Assembly (NCBI GenBank): GCA_023394965.1
Contig: JAEWZX010000027.1
Coordinates: 1-20,574 of the forward strand
Direction: 5' to 3'
Length of the DNA: 20,574 bases
Source: Pseudomonadota bacterium
GTDB taxonomy: Bacteria > Pseudomonadota > Alphaproteobacteria > Sphingomonadales > Sphingomonadaceae
The position numbers and the translations under genes are program-made. This document shows positions 16,091 to 20,574 of this stretch, in pieces (position 1 is the first letter of the stretch; the number at the start of each line of letters is the position of its first letter). The notes beneath the pieces are model-generated. The model saw only the letters and a list, made by a program, of their open reading frames with translations. It did not search any database and was not told the DNA's origin.

Positions 16091-17161
16091 TCAGTACTTG
16101 CTCAGCGTGGCAAAGCGGTCCTTGAGATAGCTCGAGGATCCCCAGGCCGATTCAAGGACGCGGGCCCGCTTCAAATAGAAGCCAACGTCGTATTCGTCGG
16201 TCATGCCGATGCCACCATGCAGCTGGATGCCCTGATTGCTGATCAGATGCAGCACGCGGTTTGCTTCGGCTTTGGCGACAGTTGCTCCTTGCGCCGCGGC
16301 AAAACCGCTATCGATTGCCTGCAGGCCTCCTTCGACCGCGGACCGCATCTGCGCCAGATCGGCGAACAGATCGGCCATGCGATGCTGCAGTGCCTGGAAC
16401 GTCGCCAGAACCTGATTGAACTGAACGCGCTGCTTCAGATAATCGAGCGTCGTGTCGAACACGGCCTGGGCCATGCCGAGCATTTCGGCAGCAGTCAGCA
16501 CGCGCGCACGGTCGAGCACATCGCCCAGTAGGCTGTCGCCGCCGCCTTCCAGCTTGTCTGCCGCAGCGCCATCGAAAGCGATGTCGGCATGGTTGCGCTG
16601 GTCGGTCAGTTTGCGCGTGGTGAGCGAGACGCCGTCGCCATTTTCGACGAGGTATAGGCCATCCTTGGCCGCAACCACGAACAGGTTGGCACCAAGCGCT
16701 TCGTGGACGAAAGCCTTCTTGCCGGTCAGCTTTCCTCCGGCAACACTGGTTTCGATAGCGGAAGGATCGTGACGGGCGCTTTCATCCACGGCCAGCGTTG
16801 CGACTGCTTCGCCGCTGGCCAGCTTGGGTAGCCACTTTGCTTTCTGTTCGTCGCTGCCGCCAAGAATGATCGCGCTGGCTGCGATGGTGGTGGCAATCAG
16901 CGGGCTTGCAGTCAGTGTTTTACCCAGCTCCTCGATCACCAGGCCAGCTGACATGAAGCCGAAGTCCGATCCGCCGTGCTCTTCGGGAATGATAACGCCT
17001 GCCCAGCCCATTTGCGCCATCGTGGCATAGGCATCGCTGTCATAAGCCTGCGGCTCACCGCTGGCGCGGACCTTGCGGAATGCGGCCACGGGACTTTCGT
17101 TGGTGGCCCACTCGCGCGCCATGTCGCGCAGCATTTCCTGTTCTTCGTTGAGAACTGCCAT
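16091..17161 (-). CDS. Acyl-CoA dehydrogenase, probable non-catalytic partner subunit
   Basis: This 356-residue acyl-CoA dehydrogenase-fold protein would oxidise acyl-CoA to enoyl-CoA with FAD when paired. The N-terminal helical domain includes WAGVIIPEEHGG (53-64). A short middle beta-domain follows, then a C-terminal helical domain with LKQRVQFNQVLATFQALQHR (242-261) and LHGGIGMTDEYDVGFYLKRA. At the helix position where isovaleryl-CoA dehydrogenase-type enzymes carry the catalytic glutamate it has alanine (A219 in LDRARVL), and it lacks a YEG motif. It is shorter than a normal 380-400-residue enzyme. It lies 18 bp downstream of a full-length dehydrogenase gene. This resembles the small subunit of FadE28/FadE29-type alpha2-beta2 enzymes. 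The heteromer is inferred. A purine-rich AGAGGGGAG lies before the ATG. Confidence 0.92.
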   Translation of the reverse strand: MAVLNEEQEMLRDMAREWATNESPVAAFRKVRASGEPQAYDSDAYATMAQMGWAGVIIPEEHGGSDFGFMSAGLVIEELGKTLTASPLIATTIAASAIILGGSDEQKAKWLPKLASGEAVATLAVDESARHDPSAIETSVAGGKLTGKKAFVHEALGANLFVVAAKDGLYLVENGDGVSLTTRKLTDQRNHADIAFDGAAADKLEGGGDSLLGDVLDRARVLTAAEMLGMAQAVFDTTLDYLKQRVQFNQVLATFQALQHRMADLFADLAQMRSAVEGGLQAIDSGFAAAQGATVAKAEANRVLHLISNQGIQLHGGIGMTDEYDVGFYLKRARVLESAWGSSSYLKDRFATLSKY

Positions 17162-17179
17162 TGTCTGTGTGCTCCCCTC

Positions 17180-18391
17180 TTACTGGTGGTCGAGCATGCC
17201 AAGCACACGCTTGGCGATGATGTTGTTCTGGATCTCGGTCGATCCGCCATAGATCGTCGTAGCTTTGCCGAAGAGCCAGCCGCGTACGGATTCCAGTTCG
17301 CTGTCGGAAAACTCTTCACCTTCCCAGCCCAGTCCTTGGAGCCCGCGGATCTCGATCAGCAGTTCTGCCCGTTCCTGCCCCAGCGTGGTGCCGACCTTCT
17401 TGAGCACGGAGCTGATTTCGGACACGCCGCCCTGTGCCTTGCTTTCATCGACAGCGCGGCGCGCAGTCAGCAGGAAGCTGGCCCAGCGGATCTCGAAATC
17501 GGCGATCTTGTTGCGCAGGATCGGGTCGACCAGCGATCCGTCCTCGTTGGTTTTGCAGTATTTCTTGGCGATATTCGACAGGCTGGAGCCCATCGACCGG
17601 GCCATGCTGCCGCCGCCTGAAAGGTTGGTCCGCTCGTGCTGGAGCAGGCGCTTGCCGATAGTCCAGCCCTGGCCCTCTTCGCCCACCAGGTTTTCCTTGG
17701 GGACCTTCACATCGGTGAAGAAGGTTTCGCAGAACGGGCTCATGCCGCTGATCATGGTGATTGGGCGCACTTCCACGCCGGGCGTATCCATGTCGATCAG
17801 CAGGAAGCTGATGCCCTTGTGCTTATCGCTCTTGTCCGTGCGGACGATGGCGAAACACTTGTGCGCCCACTGGCCGCCGCTGGTCCAGGTTTTCTGGCCA
17901 TTGACAAGATAGTGGTCACCCTTGTCTTCGGCGAAGGTCTGCAGATTGGCCAGGTCGGACCCGGCATTCGGCTCCGAATACCCCTGGCACCATCGGATTT
18001 CGCCGCGGCAGATGGGCGGGATATGCTCGGCCTTCTGCTCTTCGCTGCCATATTCCAGCAGCGTCGGGCCGAACATCATCACGCCCATGCCGCCGATAGG
18101 GTTGTATGCCCCGGCCTTGGCGAACTCCTGCTCGACGATGCGCGCTTCGGACTTGGTCAGTCCGCCACCGCCATATTGCTTGGGCCAGGTGGGGGTGCCC
18201 CAGCCGCGATTGCCCACGGCCTCGCGCCATGCTTTTTGCGCAGGCGTTTCTTTGGTTGGTCCCTCCACACCGGCAAGGGCGTTGCCCCTGTTCTTCAGTT
18301 CGTCGGGAAAATTCGCGGCGACGAATTCCTGCACTTCGGTACGAAACGCATCCTCCTTCGCGCGGGCATCGGGTTCAAGCTGTTTTGCCAT
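17180..18391 (-). CDS. Acyl-CoA dehydrogenase, probable catalytic subunit
   Basis: This is a 403-residue FAD-dependent acyl-CoA dehydrogenase. An N-terminal helical domain is followed by the substrate/FAD segment QGYSEPNAGSDLANLQT (136-152). The beta-domain carries GQKTWTSGGQWA (165-176). The C-terminal domain ends with ATTIYGGSTEIQNNIIAKR. The usual MCAD-type YEG glutamate is a glycine here (YGG). A glutamate is present instead in helix G (E253 in LLQHERTNLSGGG), the position used by isovaleryl- and long-chain-type enzymes and by the catalytic FadE29-like subunit. It is first in a two-gene operon, with the partner subunit 18 bp downstream. A strong GAGAGGAGAGG ribosome site precedes ATG 18391. 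The substrate is unknown; a branched or ring-bearing acyl-CoA is a reasonable guess given the subunit type. Confidence 0.94.
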   Translation of the reverse strand: MAKQLEPDARAKEDAFRTEVQEFVAANFPDELKNRGNALAGVEGPTKETPAQKAWREAVGNRGWGTPTWPKQYGGGGLTKSEARIVEQEFAKAGAYNPIGGMGVMMFGPTLLEYGSEEQKAEHIPPICRGEIRWCQGYSEPNAGSDLANLQTFAEDKGDHYLVNGQKTWTSGGQWAHKCFAIVRTDKSDKHKGISFLLIDMDTPGVEVRPITMISGMSPFCETFFTDVKVPKENLVGEEGQGWTIGKRLLQHERTNLSGGGSMARSMGSSLSNIAKKYCKTNEDGSLVDPILRNKIADFEIRWASFLLTARRAVDESKAQGGVSEISSVLKKVGTTLGQERAELLIEIRGLQGLGWEGEEFSDSELESVRGWLFGKATTIYGGSTEIQNNIIAKRVLGMLDHQ

Positions 18392-18723
18392 AGGCCTCTC
18401 CTCTCGTTTTGTGTCGTTCTAACGGGCAGTGCGGTCCGGCGCCATGATGCGTTGCATAGATCGGCGGCGGGCCATCAATTCACAATTATGCTCTATAGGG
18501 CGGCACGCGTAAAAATGGATACCCTATTTTCAAAAAACAATATTTAGCCTTGGTGGAGCCTTCGTTGACCGCTGTATATGGCGTTCGTTTGCGTGCGCAA
18601 CTGACTTCCTGTTGATGCGCGACCATACCTCAAAACCGAAATCGGGCAACCTCGATGGTCTGGACGCTACGGCATCGCCCTTTGCACTTGACGCGAGACG
18701 GTGCTTTCGCCTCAAGCACGTAC
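18392..18723. other. Divergent intergenic region, acyl-CoA dehydrogenase operon / CoA lyase
   Basis: These 332 bases separate the two divergent units and contain an AT-rich island (about 18481-18548), unlike its surroundings. It holds the minus-strand promoter candidate listed separately. An inverted pair TATAGGG (18494-18500) and CCCTAT (18522-18527) sits there. TTGCG-TG-CGCAA is a short palindrome at 18589-18600. An in-frame ATG at 18655 would extend the CoA lyase, but the peptide there is not family-like. I see no convincing plus-strand promoter and no other gene. Confidence 0.5.
18485..18513 (-). promoter_or_regulatory. Possible sigma-70-type promoter of the acyl-CoA dehydrogenase operon
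   Basis: On the minus strand, TTTACG (18508-18513) and CATAAT (18485-18490) are separated by exactly 17 bases. They match four of six and five of six consensus bases. Transcription would start near 18478 and give a leader of roughly 87 bases. The site lies inside the only AT-rich stretch of the region. Confidence 0.45.
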
Positions 18724-19611
18724 ATGATCAACTTACCCCCTATCCGCATGCGCAGTTGGCTCTTCGCGCCGGGCGACAGTGTGAAGAAGATGACCAAGGC
18801 TTACGAAAGTGATGCCGATATCGTCATCCTAGATCTCGAAGATGCTGTGGTCGAAAGTGGCAAGGCTGATGCCCGCGTTGCTATTGCGGAATTTCTCAAG
18901 GACAAGAACGATACGGAACGTGCCCGCCTGTGGGTTAGGGTCAATCCGCTTGATGGCGAATGGACCGCCGAGGACCTTGCTGTGGTCATTCCAGCACGAC
19001 CGGGCGGGATCATGTTGCCCAAATCGCGCGGGCGGAGCGATGTCGAGGAATTGGATCGACTCATGTCCGCACTTGAGGGTGAGAATGGTGTGGAGGCCGG
19101 ATCGACACCGGTCATTGCGCTGGTGACCGAAACCGCGGCAGCCATGTTCACCACCGGCGACTACGGTGGTGCGCCGCGGCTAGTGGCGATGACATGGGGG
19201 GCGGAAGATCTCGCGGATTCGATCGGTGCGCAAAGCAACAAGGATTTCGAAGGTGAATTTGCTTTCACCTACAAACTTGCGCGGAGCCTCTGTCTGCTTG
19301 GCGCTGCCGCTGCGGAAGTGCTTCCGGTAGAGACAATCGACACGAACTTCCGTGATCTCGAAGGCCTGCGTAAGCGTGCGATAGAGGTCCGTCGCCAAGG
19401 CTATCGCGGGATGTTGGCGATACACCCGGCGCAGGTTCCAGTCATCAACGAAGCCTTTAGTCCAAGCGAAGAAGAGATTGCAGAGGCCCGCGAGATCGTA
19501 GCCTTGTTTGAAGACAACCCCGGCGCTGGCACGATCGGCTGGCAAGGCGGGATGCTTGACCGTCCTCACCTGTCCCGCGCCCGCCAACTGTTGGCACAGG
19601 TAAAAGACTAG
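18724..19611 (+). CDS. CoA-ester lyase of the CitE/HpcH/HpaI aldolase family
   Basis: This is a 295-residue cytoplasmic enzyme if started at ATG 18724; ATG 18748 (MRSWLFAPGD) is equally plausible, and neither has a clear ribosome site. The family signature is plain: RSWLFAPGDSVKKM at the N terminus, then ADIVILDLEDAV (31-42), the substrate-binding arginine in VRVNPLDGEW (R72), the metal-binding glutamate in VTETAAAMF (E136) and aspartate in WGAEDLADSIGA (D162). Such enzymes cleave or form malyl-, citramalyl-, beta-methylmalyl- or citryl-CoA. Absence of citrate lyase alpha and gamma subunit genes argues against CitE proper. It could dispose of a short CoA ester from the neighbouring pathway, but this is inference. 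Its stop codon overlaps that of cysQ on the other strand. Confidence 0.88.
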   Translation: MINLPPIRMRSWLFAPGDSVKKMTKAYESDADIVILDLEDAVVESGKADARVAIAEFLKDKNDTERARLWVRVNPLDGEWTAEDLAVVIPARPGGIMLPKSRGRSDVEELDRLMSALEGENGVEAGSTPVIALVTETAAAMFTTGDYGGAPRLVAMTWGAEDLADSIGAQSNKDFEGEFAFTYKLARSLCLLGAAAAEVLPVETIDTNFRDLEGLRKRAIEVRRQGYRGMLAIHPAQVPVINEAFSPSEEEIAEAREIVALFEDNPGAGTIGWQGGMLDRPHLSRARQLLAQVKD

Positions 19612-20342
19612 ATCGAAAGCTTTTCGACTTCCGCCAAAACCCGCTCTGCCCATTCTGGACGGCAGATCAGCAGATCCGGCATATAGGTATCGGAATTGTT
19701 GTAAACGAGCGGACTGCCATCGATGCGGCTCGCATGCAGTCCGTGTGCCAGTGCAACGGCGGCGGGGGCTGCACTGTCCCATTCGTACTGGCCGCCAGTG
19801 TGAAGATAGATTTCCGCTTCACCGCGAACCACGGCCATCGATTTGGCACCGGCGCTACCCATGCCGACAAGTTCAGCGCCAATAGCCTCAGACACTGCGA
19901 CCGCTTCAGCGGCTGGGCGCGTGCGGCTGACGACCATGCGAGGCTTATCTGCTGCGGTGGGGAGATTGATGGGCGCATCACTTCGCAGAACGACTTCGAG
20001 TCCCGGCAGAGCCACTGCACCGATTTCCGGTTTTCCTTTAACACACAGCGCGACATGCACTGCCCAGTCGGTGCGCGCCTCGCCATATTCGCGTGTTCCG
20101 TCGACGGGATCGACGATCCAGACTCGGTCCTTGGACAGTCTCTCTTCAGTGTCCCTGCTTTCTTCGGACAACAGACCATCATCTGGCCTCTGCGCCTGAA
20201 GGGCATGGATGAGAAACTGGTTTGCCGTCTGATCACCTGCATTGCCCAGAGCTTTGCCCGCGAACATGCCGCTGTCCCGCACATCTATCAGGATTTTGCC
20301 CGCTACGGCGGCAAGGTGAGCGGCCAGTTCGGCGTCCGTCAT
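19608..20342 (-). CDS. cysQ: 3'(2'),5'-bisphosphate nucleotidase, CysQ-like (inositol monophosphatase family)
   Basis: This is a 244-residue metal-dependent phosphatase. Visible motifs are GDQTANQFLI (36-45), the acidic pair E60-E61 in LLSEES, WIVDPVDGT (75-83) with the two metal-binding aspartates (D78, D81), and YEWDSAAPAAVA with D189. Family members remove a phosphate from adenosine 3',5'-bisphosphate (a by-product of sulfate assimilation) or from inositol phosphates. The N-terminal motif resembles the short CysQ type. No other sulfur genes are in the window, so the exact substrate is not proven by context. ATG 20342 is preceded by AGGGCC seven bases upstream, immediately beside a large hairpin. 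The TAG stop overlaps the CoA lyase stop by four bases, tail to tail. Confidence 0.88.
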   Translation of the reverse strand: MTDAELAAHLAAVAGKILIDVRDSGMFAGKALGNAGDQTANQFLIHALQAQRPDDGLLSEESRDTEERLSKDRVWIVDPVDGTREYGEARTDWAVHVALCVKGKPEIGAVALPGLEVVLRSDAPINLPTAADKPRMVVSRTRPAAEAVAVSEAIGAELVGMGSAGAKSMAVVRGEAEIYLHTGGQYEWDSAAPAAVALAHGLHASRIDGSPLVYNNSDTYMPDLLICRPEWAERVLAEVEKLSI

Positions 20343-20358
20343 TTTGCAAGGCCCTAAA

Positions 20359-20411
20359 GAATTTCGGGGTTCGCATGCCAGACCTAAGCCGCCATGCGAA
20401 CCCCGAAATTC
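20359..20411 (-). terminator. Perfect 19-bp inverted repeat between the MFS gene and cysQ
   Basis: Arms 20359-20377 and 20393-20411 are exact complements around a 15-base loop. The repeat lies 28 bases beyond the MFS stop codon and only 16 bases upstream of the cysQ start. On the minus strand it is followed by just TTTAGGG, so the U-run is short for an intrinsic terminator. It may still end MFS transcripts, or it may act as a structured cysQ leader next to its ribosome binding site. Confidence 0.6.
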
Positions 20412-20439
20412 CGAATATGCGATATCGAAACGCGCGGGA

Positions 20440-20574
20440 TCAGCCAGAGGCAGGTTTTCGTGCGAAGATGCCGAAGCTTGCGATGATGGCGTAGCAGATG
20501 GCGGGGAGTGTGAGAGCGAGTGGGAGGCTGCCTGTGGTATCGGCGAGGACGCCGAACAGCAGCGGGACGACGGC
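20440..20574 (-). CDS. Sugar MFS transporter, FucP-like, C-terminal fragment
   Basis: The last 44 codons of a minus-strand gene are seen; the rest lies beyond the right edge. The peptide reads AVVPLLFGVLADTTGS, then a hydrophobic segment LPLALTLPAICYAIIASFGI, then a short polar tail FARKPASG and TGA (20440-20442). The arrangement (GxLAD loop between the last two membrane helices, then a short cytoplasmic end) fits the end of a fucose/glucose/galactose-type major facilitator transporter. The sugar is not determinable from this fragment. It is upstream of, and in the same orientation as, cysQ, with the hairpin between them. Confidence 0.72.
   Translation of the reverse strand, partial: AVVPLLFGVLADTTGSLPLALTLPAICYAIIASFGIFARKPASG

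Noticed and set aside
17636..18547. 303-codon plus-strand open frame antisense to the catalytic acyl-CoA dehydrogenase
   Set aside because: It is a shadow of a strongly supported gene and has no ribosome site or motif.
18655..18723. Upstream ATG extension of the CoA lyase
   Set aside because: The added residues are not typical of the family, whose proteins begin shortly before the RSxLFxPGD motif.
1..20574. CRISPR array, tRNA, rRNA, insertion sequence or integrase
   Set aside because: No regularly spaced repeats, cloverleaf-like segments, transposase motifs or terminal inverted repeats were found on reading either strand.

Overview
The window reads as chromosomal DNA of a Gram-negative alphaproteobacterium. 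The best guess is the order Sphingomonadales, Erythrobacteraceae-like. This is inferred from moderately high GC, an outer-membrane TamA/TamB pair, a TonB-dependent receptor of the sphingomonad type, tandem TetR regulation and dense fatty-acid-type degradation genes. There are eleven confident complete genes and one small lipoprotein gene. There is also one weakly supported leader ORF and one gene cut by the right edge. I found no rRNA, tRNA, CRISPR array, insertion sequence or phage gene.

Left region (1-8125): an envelope-biogenesis operon on the minus strand, tamA (from 6882) then tamB then a 62-residue lipoprotein gene (ending at 162). Each gene overlaps the next by one base (TGATG), so the three are probably translationally coupled. 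A YihY/BrkB-family inner-membrane protein gene diverges from tamA, with starts only about 15 bases apart. It ends at a strong two-way hairpin shared with the receptor gene.

Middle region (8145-18513): a catabolic island that looks built to take up and degrade a hydrophobic acyl or ester substrate. On the minus strand are a beta-lactamase-fold serine hydrolase, a FadB/MFE1-type bifunctional beta-oxidation enzyme (4-base ATGA overlap) and a TonB-dependent receptor. Diverging from them is a tandem (two-HTH) TetR regulator, possibly preceded by a small leader ORF. Converging on tetR is a two-gene acyl-CoA dehydrogenase operon. Its two subunits look like the catalytic and non-catalytic halves of an alpha2-beta2 enzyme, as known from steroid side-chain degradation. 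The natural substrate cannot be read from the sequence.

Right region (18724-20574): a CitE/HpcH-family CoA-ester lyase diverges from the dehydrogenase operon and overlaps tail to tail with a CysQ/inositol-monophosphatase-family gene. A perfect 19-bp inverted repeat lies between cysQ and the 3' end of a FucP-like sugar MFS transporter that runs off the window.

No wholly novel system is obvious. The best leads are the lipoprotein fused to the TAM operon, the tandem TetR with its coupled leader ORF, and the split acyl-CoA dehydrogenase in an uptake-to-oxidation cluster.
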